Positions 53,474 to 60,842 of a stretch of 64,000 bases of DNA are shown here, piece after piece. The position numbers and the translations under genes were made by a program. The notes under the pieces are model-generated. The model saw nothing but the letters and a program-made list of their open reading frames with translations. It was not told the DNA's origin and did not search any database. The stretch's first letter is position 1, and every line of letters begins with the position of its first letter. Origin of the DNA: Sphingobacteriales bacterium (lineage in GTDB: Bacteria > Bacteroidota > Bacteroidia > Chitinophagales > UBA2359); NCBI GenBank assembly GCA_016700115.1, contig CP064999.1, forward strand, positions 5,017,501-5,081,500, written 5' to 3'.

Positions 53474-54256
53474 ATGAATTATTGGACAGAATTAAGTATA
53501 GAATACGCAAATCAAAGGTCATATCTTGACGACCTTTTTCAAGTATATCCGACTATTCCCGAAGGAATTAGAGAAATAAATAATGAGCGTTGGGCAAACA
53601 TTGAAAAAGCATTTAAAAAGAAAAATAATGATGCTTTAATCAAAGAGCTTTTGAAACTTGACTTGTTTCCAATCAAAGACAGTTACATTGCATATCTTAA
53701 ACGAGACCCTTCTTCAATTGAGAGAAATCCGAAAACAGTCAACCGTATTTGCGGTCGGCTTTATGAAATGGGACTTGAAAAAATCTTTGAACGTTGCAGC
53801 GAACCTAAAGAAACCAACAGACAAATCGGACCGTTTTTCAGACGTTGGCTAAACGCTAAATCGTTAGGTATTCAACCTGTTACACTTGACGACTTTACAA
53901 AAAATAAAAAGGATGCTATTCTAAATGGAAGCGACAAACAGTTGATGGATTTTGCTTATGATGAGTTAAATTACAAACACAGCAAAGGACTTGACTTTAT
54001 TGGTCGTTTCAATGGCAAGTATGTTATAGGAGAAGCAAAATTTTTGACAGACTTTGGCGGACACCAAAATGCACAGTTTAATGATGCAATCAGCACGGTT
54101 CAAGCAAAAAATGTAAAGGCAGTAAAAATTGCAATTCTTGACGGTGTTCTATACATAAAGGGTAAAAACAAAATGTATAAGGATATAACCACGAAATACA
54201 AAGACCTGAATATTATGAGCAGTTTGGTGCTACGTGAATTTTTATACCAACTATAA
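53474..54256 (+). CDS. Type II restriction endonuclease
   Basis: The protein (260 aa) has a PD-(D/E)xK-type core: GLDFIGRFNGKYVIGEAKFL (~173-192), where Asp in LDF and Glu-x-Lys in GEAK are the active residues, followed by GGHQNAQFNDAIS. The DFGGHQNAQF region recurs in several Type II enzymes. The N-terminal half (PFFRRWLN) is likely target recognition. The recognition sequence is unknown. It ends 4 nt before the methylase ATG, so the pair is co-transcribed with the nuclease first. Confidence 0.8.
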   Translation: MNYWTELSIEYANQRSYLDDLFQVYPTIPEGIREINNERWANIEKAFKKKNNDALIKELLKLDLFPIKDSYIAYLKRDPSSIERNPKTVNRICGRLYEMGLEKIFERCSEPKETNRQIGPFFRRWLNAKSLGIQPVTLDDFTKNKKDAILNGSDKQLMDFAYDELNYKHSKGLDFIGRFNGKYVIGEAKFLTDFGGHQNAQFNDAISTVQAKNVKAVKIAILDGVLYIKGKNKMYKDITTKYKDLNIMSSLVLREFLYQL

Positions 54257-54260
54257 AACT

Positions 54261-55436
54261 ATGCAGCTACAATATCCAAATAAAAAAACAGAGCAGGAAA
54301 TTTTCAATAGCATTCCTGACATTGAATTGGAACAAATCAATTCAAGCGACAATCCCAATTTACTTATACAAGCAAATAATCTGATTGCGTTAAAACAGTT
54401 AATCACTAAACACAATCTCAAAGGTAAAATTGACCTTATTTATATAGACCCGCCTTTTGCTACAAACAACACTTTTACAATTACTGACGGCAGAGCAAGC
54501 ACGATTAGCAACAGTTCAAGTGGAACAGTTGCTTATACTGACACATTGAAAGGTTTTGATTTCATTGAGTTTATTCGTGAGCGGTTAGTGCTTTTAAAAA
54601 TGTTACTCTCTGACAAAGGTTCGATTTATTTACACATAGACTACAAAATCGGTCATTATGTAAAAGTGGTAATGGACGAAATTTTCGGCATTGAAAATTT
54701 TCGCAACGACATTACACGAGTAAAATGTAATCCAAAAAACTTTGCTCGTAAAGGTTACGGCAACATTAAAGACTTGATATTATTTTATTCAAAATCTGAC
54801 AATTTAATTTGGAACGAGCCGAAAACACCATACACCGAAGAAGACAAAATCAAACTTTTTCCTAAAACAGAAAAGGACGGCAGACGATATACAACTATTC
54901 CACTTCATGCACCCGGAGAAACTCAAAACGGCAAAACTTCACAAGCATTTAAAGGCATTCTACCTCCACCCGGCAGACATTGGAGAAGTGATGTAGCCAT
55001 TTTGGAGCAGTGGGACAAAGACGGTTTAATTGAATGGAGCGACAATGGCAATCCAAGAAAGAAAATTTATTTTGACCAACAAGAAGGAAAGCGAGTTCAA
55101 GATATATGGGAGTTTAAAGACCCACAATATCCTGTTTATCCGACAGAGAAAAATCCTGACTTGTTGGACTTGATTGTAAAAACTTCTTCTAATGAAAACA
55201 GTATCGTGCTTGACTGTTTTGCAGGGTCAGGAACGACACTAAAAGCTGCACAGACAAATGGCAGACATTGGATTGGTATTGACCAATCGGATGAAGCCAT
55301 AAAAGCAATAACAACAAAACTTGACACCGTTGAAGGGGATTTATTTATTTCAAAATCGGACTATAAATTATTGACAGAAAAGAAGCACAGCACACAACAG
55401 CAGTTTGGCGTAATGGCGGGGGACGTGGTTAATTGA
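54261..55436 (+). CDS. DNA methyltransferase, beta class (N4-C or N6-A)
   Basis: From ATG 54261 the product is 391 aa (an upstream GTG at 54234 overlaps the nuclease gene and is less likely). Motif IV LIYIDPPFATNNTF (~55-68) precedes the SAM motif VLDCFAGSGTTLKAA (~318-332), the circular order of beta-class enzymes. The target base is N4 cytosine or N6 adenine; this cannot be settled by eye. The last residues (GVMAGDVVN) are encoded inside the attC-like site. It protects the host from the adjacent endonuclease. Confidence 0.87.
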   Translation: MQLQYPNKKTEQEIFNSIPDIELEQINSSDNPNLLIQANNLIALKQLITKHNLKGKIDLIYIDPPFATNNTFTITDGRASTISNSSSGTVAYTDTLKGFDFIEFIRERLVLLKMLLSDKGSIYLHIDYKIGHYVKVVMDEIFGIENFRNDITRVKCNPKNFARKGYGNIKDLILFYSKSDNLIWNEPKTPYTEEDKIKLFPKTEKDGRRYTTIPLHAPGETQNGKTSQAFKGILPPPGRHWRSDVAILEQWDKDGLIEWSDNGNPRKKIYFDQQEGKRVQDIWEFKDPQYPVYPTEKNPDLLDLIVKTSSNENSIVLDCFAGSGTTLKAAQTNGRHWIGIDQSDEAIKAITTKLDTVEGDLFISKSDYKLLTEKKHSTQQQFGVMAGDVVN

Positions 55437-55522
55437 ACATTCTCCCCTCATCAACTTTTGTGGTGTATTGACAGTTTTTTGCTTCGTATTCGCCACCTTC
55501 GCAAAGCCCCGAACCGTTTTCA
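55390..55522 (+). other. attC-like recombination site of cassette 2
   Basis: R'' GCACACAAC (55390-55398), left arm TTTGGCGTAATGGCG region, right arm CGCCACCTTCGCAAAGC region, R' core GTT at 55516-55518. ACACAAC to GTT is 127 nt, identical to site 1, and its right arm shares TTCGCAAAGCC with site 1. Arm pairing needs one gap and is weaker than in site 1. Confidence 0.5.
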
Positions 55523-55595
55523 TTTTCAAACCCGAACCCTTAGTATGAAAGGGCTAAGTGAATGGTCTGATCCTTTCCTATTTAAAGTTCGGTAG
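55518..55595 (+). pseudogene. Truncated 3' end of a Fn3-like paralog, copy 3
   Basis: It reads FHFQTRTLSMKGLSEWSDPF and ends in KVR-TAG, beginning at the G^TT core of site 2. It has the same length and start point as copy 2. Confidence 0.75.
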
Positions 55596-55623
55596 AAATC
55601 AGACAACGGTGAACTGTATGACA

Positions 55624-55657
55624 AAAAAGCCCTTGCCGGAAATGGTGAGGGCTTTTT
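55624..55657 (+). terminator. Terminator copy 3
   Basis: Same AAAGCCCT/AGGGCTTT stem as copies 1 and 2. Confidence 0.85.
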
Positions 55658-55982
55658 AGTATTTATTGGGATGTTTTACAACCCAAACACCATATCTTTA
55701 CCAACCAATAATTGGAAAAAACACCCCCCATTATGAGCAGCAGATACGACTCCTTCGGGGTCGAAAGGGTTTTTAAACTGCTAAACTCTATTAATGTTTT
55801 TTATCTTCGGAATAATTGGGTTGTTTCGTTATCATCAAAATGTGACAGACCGGAATGAAAATCCGATTTATCATCCACCTCACGTAAACTTTATAGTTGT
55901 GTTGATTAGATTTGCATGCATCCGTTTTATCCGCGTTCCCTAAAAAGAATAGAGCGGTTTTGACCTAATTTAACAAGCAATC

Positions 55983-56945
55983 TCACAAAAGCTCATCCAA
56001 CGACACCGCATTACTGATAATTTCTTTAAAGTAATCGTAAGTAACTTTCATCCCTTCCTGCCTCGACACGGTTGGGTTCCAATTAAGGAGGTTTCGGGCT
56101 TTGGTAATGTCGGGTTGACGTTGTTTGGGGTCGTCTGTGGGAAGGGGGTGGTAAATAATGTTGGAGGAAGCCCCGGTAAATTTGACAATTTCGTTTGCTA
56201 ACTGTAGGATAGGTATTTCTTCGGGATTTCCGATATTGACAGGGAGGTGGTAATCTGAGTTTAGCAAGCGGTAAATGCCTTCAACAAGGTCGCTGACATA
56301 GCAAAAAGAGCGGGTTTGAGTTCCGTCTCCAAACACAGTAATATCCTGACCGTCAATAGCCTGCCTGAAAAAAGTAGGCAAAGCCCTGCCGTCGTTCAGG
56401 CGCATTCTTGGGCCGTAAGTGTTAAAAATACGAACAATCCGGGTTTCTAATCCATGAAAATTGTGGTAGGCCATCGTCAAAGCTTCCTGAAAACGTTTGG
56501 CTTCATCATAAACTCCACGAGGTCCGATGGGATTAACGTTTCCCCAATATTCTTCGGGTTGCGGGTGAACGGTCGGGTCGCCATAAATTTCGGAAGTAGA
56601 GGCCACTAAAATCCGGGCTTTTTTGGCCAATGCCAAACCAAGCAGATTATGTGTACCGAGCGAACCCACTTTCATGGTTTGAATGGGCATTTTGAGGTAA
56701 TCAATCGGGCTTGCAGGAGAAGCAAAATGCAGGATAAAATCTAATTTACCCGGAACATGAACAAACTTAGTAACATCGTGGTGGTAAAACTGAAAATTTT
56801 TGAGCGGAAACAGGTGTTCGATATTCCTGATTTTTCCGGTCAGAAGGTTATCCATTGCGATTACTTCGTCTCCCTGTTCAATAAATTTGTCGCAAAGATG
56901 GGAGCCTAAAAATCCGGCGGCACCGGTAATAAGTACTCTGGCCAT
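55983..56945 (-). CDS. UDP-glucuronate decarboxylase-like SDR epimerase (UXS type)
   Basis: The protein (320 aa) binds NAD through VLITGAAGFLGSHLCD (~4-19). Key residues are STSEIYGDP (~113), the YDEAKR catalytic Tyr-Lys (~142) and RIFNTYGPRMRLNDGR. The sequence is closest to enzymes that turn UDP-glucuronate into UDP-xylose. It pairs naturally with the dehydrogenase encoded 45 nt upstream on the same strand, which makes UDP-glucuronate. The product feeds capsule or LPS-like glycans. Alternative: a dTDP-glucose dehydratase, less likely because of the GRALPTFFRQA region. Confidence 0.87.
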   Translation of the reverse strand: MARVLITGAAGFLGSHLCDKFIEQGDEVIAMDNLLTGKIRNIEHLFPLKNFQFYHHDVTKFVHVPGKLDFILHFASPASPIDYLKMPIQTMKVGSLGTHNLLGLALAKKARILVASTSEIYGDPTVHPQPEEYWGNVNPIGPRGVYDEAKRFQEALTMAYHNFHGLETRIVRIFNTYGPRMRLNDGRALPTFFRQAIDGQDITVFGDGTQTRSFCYVSDLVEGIYRLLNSDYHLPVNIGNPEEIPILQLANEIVKFTGASSNIIYHPLPTDDPKQRQPDITKARNLLNWNPTVSRQEGMKVTYDYFKEIISNAVSLDELL

Positions 56946-56990
56946 AAAGGATAGTAGTTGGTTTTAAAACGCAGGTGAAAACAGGATGAT

Positions 56991-58304
56991 TTAGGGTTGA
57001 ATGGTTTTGCGTCCAATGCTTTGGTAGTAAAAGCCTTCTTCCCTGATATGTTCAAGGTTGTAAAGGTTGCGTCCGTCAAAAATAACCGGATGATTTAACA
57101 GGCTTTTCATTTGAGCAAAATCGGGTGTTCGGAAAATCTGCCATTCGGTAGCGATAATCAGTGCATCGGCCTTTCGCAAAGCACTGTATTGGTCGGAAGC
57201 ATAAGCAATGGTATTTCCTAAAACCTGACGGGTAGTGTCAATTGCTTCGGGGTCATAAGCAGTTACGGTAGCTCCTTCTGCCAACAATTGAGAAATGGTA
57301 AAAAGAGCAGGTGCTTCCCTGACATCATCAGTATTGGGTTTAAACGCCAACCCCCAAACAGCAAAATGTTTGCCGTTTAAATTTCCGTTGTAATAGGTCT
57401 TAATTTTGGGCAAAAGGCTAATCCGCTGTTGGTCATTTACATTCAAAACAGCATTCAGAATTTTAAAATCGTAGGCATTTTGCCGAGCTATCTGCACTAA
57501 AGCAGAAACATCTTTCGGGAAACAGCTTCCTCCATATCCAATGCCGGGGAATAAAAAACGTTTGCCAATTCTGCTGTCTGAACCAATTCCCAAACGAACC
57601 ATGTCCACATCTGCGCCAACCGATTCGCACAAGTTGGCTATTTCGTTCATAAAACTGATGCGAGTAGCCAAATATGAATTTGCAGCATATTTAGTCATTT
57701 CAGAGGACCGCTCGTTCATAAAAAAGATAGGATTACCCTGTCTGACAAAAGGTTCATACAATTGGGTCATCAAATATTTTGCTTCGTTAGAAGAAGTTCC
57801 TATAACAATGCGGTCGGGCTTCATAAAATCTGCAACTGCCATCCCCTCTCTCAAAAACTCAGGGTTAGACACAACATCAAAAGGAAACTTAGCTTGCTTT
57901 TGAATTTCAGTTCTTACTTTTTCGGCTGTTCCTATCGGTACAGTGCTTTTATTGACAATTACTTTATATTCGTTGAGCAAACTGCCGAGTTGAGCCGCAA
58001 CTCCCAAAACATATTTCAAATCGGCCGACCCGTCTTCTCCCGGAGGAGTTGGTAAAGCAAGGAAAATAATTTGAGAAGATTCGACTGCCTTTTGCAGATT
58101 ACCGGTAAAATGCAATCGCCCTTGTTGGATATTCCGGTCAAACATTATTTCTAATCCGGGTTCGTAAATGGTAATTTCTCCTGACTGAAGTTTCTTGATT
58201 TTATTTTCATCATTGTCCACACAAATCACCTGATTTCCCATTTCGGCAAAACATGTACCGCTTACCAAGCCTACATATCCTGAACCGATTACTGCAATAT
58301 TCAT
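56991..58304 (-). CDS. ugd: UDP-glucose 6-dehydrogenase
   Basis: The enzyme (437 aa) oxidises UDP-glucose to UDP-glucuronate using NAD+. The N-terminal motif is IAVIGSGYVGLVSGTCFAEMG (split here as ~3-22). The catalytic Cys is in GYGGSCFPKDVSALV (~255), and NKSTVPIGTAEKV and KYAANSYLATRISFMNEIANLCE (~200-220) are family marks. The C-terminal part has WGLAFKPNTDDVREAPA. It lies between UXS and the aminotransferase gene, all on the minus strand. Confidence 0.94.
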   Translation of the reverse strand: MNIAVIGSGYVGLVSGTCFAEMGNQVICVDNDENKIKKLQSGEITIYEPGLEIMFDRNIQQGRLHFTGNLQKAVESSQIIFLALPTPPGEDGSADLKYVLGVAAQLGSLLNEYKVIVNKSTVPIGTAEKVRTEIQKQAKFPFDVVSNPEFLREGMAVADFMKPDRIVIGTSSNEAKYLMTQLYEPFVRQGNPIFFMNERSSEMTKYAANSYLATRISFMNEIANLCESVGADVDMVRLGIGSDSRIGKRFLFPGIGYGGSCFPKDVSALVQIARQNAYDFKILNAVLNVNDQQRISLLPKIKTYYNGNLNGKHFAVWGLAFKPNTDDVREAPALFTISQLLAEGATVTAYDPEAIDTTRQVLGNTIAYASDQYSALRKADALIIATEWQIFRTPDFAQMKSLLNHPVIFDGRNLYNLEHIREEGFYYQSIGRKTIQP

Positions 58305-58364
58305 AAATGTTTGTTGCTTTTTGTTTTTATAAAGTTAAAAAGTGGTCAAAAATCATGCCTTCTA

Positions 58365-59498
58365 TTAAGCAGTCAGATTTAAAACTGTCTGAGCGATATA
58401 TTGTAACTGCTCAAGGGTCATTTCTGTATGTATGGGCAATGAAATGACTTGTTTCGCCAGATGTTCCGTAACCGGCAAACTTCCTTTGGCATACCCCAAA
58501 GGCAGATAGGCCTTTTGTAAGTGAATAGGTATGGGGTAATATATCATCGTTGGAATGCCTTGTTCTTGAAGGGCTTGTTTCAAAGCATCCCTGTCGCCAT
58601 TAATACAAAGGGTATATTGGTGAAAAACATGGGTAGAATAGCTTGCCCTGAAGGGTACGGTTATGTTTTCTGCATTTTTAAACGCTTCATCGTAAAAATC
58701 GGCTACCCTTAGCCGGGATTCATTGTACCGGTTCAACGATTTTAACTTAGTGCTGAGCACTACTGCCTGTAAGGCATCCAAACGGGAATTTACCCCAATC
58801 ATAGTCGAGTCGTATTTTGTTTGTTGACCATGGTTGGCGATAAGACGGATCTTTTCGGCAAGCAGGTCATCGTTGGTAAAAATTGCCCCGCCATCTCCGT
58901 AGCAACCCAGGTTTTTAGACGGGTAAAAAGAAGTGCATCCAATATGTCCGATAGTTCCTGTTTTTTGTCTGCTGCCATCTTTAAAAATATAGTCTGCCCC
59001 GATAGCTTGTGCGTTGTCTTCAATGACATACAAATCGTGTGTCAGGGCAATTTTCATAACTGCTTCCATATCTGCACTTTGACCGTATAAATGAACCGGC
59101 ATAATGCAACGGGTGCGTGGAGTTATTGCATTTTCTATGGCTTTGGGGTCAATGGTATAAGTATCGGGCAATACATCCACAAATACAGGTTTAAGCCCTA
59201 AAAGCGCGATGGCTTCGGCAGTTGCTACAAAAGTATGGGAAACGGTAATTACTTCGTCTCCGGGTTTTAAATCCAAAGCCATAAGCGCTATCATAATAGC
59301 ATCGGTTCCGTTTCCACATCCTGTAACATGTTTTACCCCGAGATACTCAGCCAAAGACAAGTTAAATTCATGGACTGCAGGTCCTCCGACAAAAGCACAG
59401 GTTTCGATGATTCGGGCCATTTTTTCATCAATTTCTTCTTTTATTTTAAGATACTGACCCAAAAGGTCCACCATTTGGATGTTGATTTGTGTTGTCAT
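58365..59498 (-). CDS. DegT/DnrJ/EryC1/StrS-family aminotransferase
   Basis: The protein (377 aa) is a PLP-dependent sugar aminotransferase. GNGTDAIMIALMALDLKPGDEVIT (~62-84) is the PLP phosphate region, VIEDNAQAIGA (~157) holds the Asp that pairs with the cofactor, and the Lys is in CTSFYPSKNLGCYGDGGAI (~190-208). It converts a keto-sugar nucleotide to an amino sugar; the sugar is unknown. It is the first gene of the UXS-Ugd-aminotransferase set on the minus strand, 60 nt before Ugd. The product most likely ends up in a surface polysaccharide. Confidence 0.9.
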   Translation of the reverse strand: MTTQINIQMVDLLGQYLKIKEEIDEKMARIIETCAFVGGPAVHEFNLSLAEYLGVKHVTGCGNGTDAIMIALMALDLKPGDEVITVSHTFVATAEAIALLGLKPVFVDVLPDTYTIDPKAIENAITPRTRCIMPVHLYGQSADMEAVMKIALTHDLYVIEDNAQAIGADYIFKDGSRQKTGTIGHIGCTSFYPSKNLGCYGDGGAIFTNDDLLAEKIRLIANHGQQTKYDSTMIGVNSRLDALQAVVLSTKLKSLNRYNESRLRVADFYDEAFKNAENITVPFRASYSTHVFHQYTLCINGDRDALKQALQEQGIPTMIYYPIPIHLQKAYLPLGYAKGSLPVTEHLAKQVISLPIHTEMTLEQLQYIAQTVLNLTA

Positions 59499-59868
59499 AT
59501 TTTGATTGCGGGTAGGATGAAAGAAAAGAATGAGGGTAATTTAAGTCAGGTTAAAACGGTATGAATATTAACGGTAAACAATATTCCACTTTAGAAAAAA
59601 GTTTAAATGTTCCCGTTTTTAATTTAAAAGAAAGCGCAAAGGTAATGATTATTCGGAGAGTATCCGGGTTGCATTGAAACTGTAAAGGGGTTCATTCAAT
59701 CAGAGTTAAAATCTTAGGATAGATGAGAAAAGAGCAACTTACACCATAATTTCAGTAAATTGTTTTTACCTTTTCGCACAAACAGTCGTCAATAAAGGTT
59801 AAAGTTTTTTTACCGCCACTCAAATCATCATTAAAAAAATTTAACGAACCATAAAAACAAACAGATCA
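59499..59868. other. 370-nt intergenic region between divergent genes
   Basis: It should hold promoters for both sides. I see no clear TAnnTTTG box and no RNA gene or repeat. Confidence 0.4.
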
Positions 59869-60588
59869 ATGAAACAATTAGTATTTTTGATTTCAATGGC
59901 AGCCATCCTCACTGTTGGAGGATGTACGGCTGCTAAACAAATCATATCAGAAATCGAAAAAAATACAGGCGGCAAACAGGTTACCGAAAGCGAAATCATC
60001 ATGGGTTTAAAACAAGCCCTTGAATTTGGAATCGGAAACGGATCAGACTTAGTTTCAAAAACAGATGGTTATTTTAAGAACAGCTTTATCAAAATACCCT
60101 TTCCACCTGAAGCCAAAAAGGTAGAAAACACCCTTCGGGATATAGGATTGGGCAGTGAGGTGGATAAAGTGATTTTGAGCCTTAACCGCGCTGCCGAAGA
60201 TGCAGCAAAAGGCGCTAAACCTATTTTTATCAGTGCCATCAAACAAATGACCATAAAAGATGCCATGAACATCTTAAAAGGAACGGACAATGCAGCCACT
60301 GAATACTTAAAGAAAACCACCTCCAATGATCTCCGGTCGGCATTTAAGCCCGTAATCAACAAATCGCTTGACAAGGTTGCTGCGACAAAATATTGGGACG
60401 ATATTATCAAAAAATACAACCAAATCCCTTTGGTTCAAAAGGTTAATCCGGATCTCAGTGCCTTTGTTACCGAAAAAGCATTGGATGGTTTGTTTTATAT
60501 GGTCGCAAAAGAAGAAGCAAAAATCAGAAAAGACCCTTTGGCAAGGGTTACCGACCTGTTAAAAAGAGTTTTTAAATTGCAGGATTAA
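59869..60588 (+). CDS. DUF4197 lipoprotein
   Basis: The protein (239 aa) has a lipoprotein signal peptide (LVFLISMAAILTVGGCTAA), with Cys at 19. The mature part matches DUF4197: ESEIIMGLKQALEFGIGNGSDLVSK (split ~40-65), IPFPPEAKKVENTLRDIGLG, DAMNILKGTDNAATEYLKKTT and VNPDLSAFVTEKALDGLFYMVAKEE. It is helical and predicted periplasmic or outer-membrane. The function of the family is unknown. A strong terminator follows. Confidence 0.85.
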   Translation: MKQLVFLISMAAILTVGGCTAAKQIISEIEKNTGGKQVTESEIIMGLKQALEFGIGNGSDLVSKTDGYFKNSFIKIPFPPEAKKVENTLRDIGLGSEVDKVILSLNRAAEDAAKGAKPIFISAIKQMTIKDAMNILKGTDNAATEYLKKTTSNDLRSAFKPVINKSLDKVAATKYWDDIIKKYNQIPLVQKVNPDLSAFVTEKALDGLFYMVAKEEAKIRKDPLARVTDLLKRVFKLQD

Positions 60589-60627
60589 AAGTAAAATGCA
60601 AATTTAAGAGCAATCGCTCCGCCACAG

Positions 60628-60682
60628 AAAAGTCCCCATCCATGCAAAAATGACTGCATCAGGTGGGGACTTTACTTTTTTT
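60628..60682 (+). terminator. Rho-independent terminator after the DUF4197 gene
   Basis: AAAGTCCCCA pairs with TGGGGACTTT, with a second inner stem ATGCA/TGCAT, followed by a T-run at 60676-60682. Confidence 0.85.
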
Positions 60683-60842
60683 CAGAACCCAATCCATGCC
60701 TGAAGAAAGTTAAATAAAAAAGTAACCTTTCTTCTATTTGTTTAAATAGTATTGAGATGAACTACCCTTTGATTTGGTTAAATCCAATTAGTTACTACCT
60801 TTAACATTCCTTTTAATATTCTCACCCTAACTAACAACAAAT

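Larger units (their letters stand above)
53394..55516 (+). mobile_element. Integron-type gene cassette 2 carrying a Type II R-M system
   Basis: It begins at the core G^TTGTGTAC (G at 53393). Its 3' attC-like site starts with GCACACAAC (55390-55398), which matches the reverse complement of the start at 8 of 9 positions, including the whole 7-nt core. The site is again 127 nt from R'' to R', and the last ~13 codons of the methylase lie inside it, as often seen in integron cassettes. Genes are plus-strand, endonuclease then methylase. Length is 2.1 kb. Confidence 0.6.
55437..55982. other. Spacer downstream of cassette 2
   Basis: It holds the second truncated Fn3 tail with a terminator, then about 320 nt with no gene. 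A small palindrome (CGACTCC-TTC-GGGGTCG) lies near 55746-55763. Confidence 0.5.
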
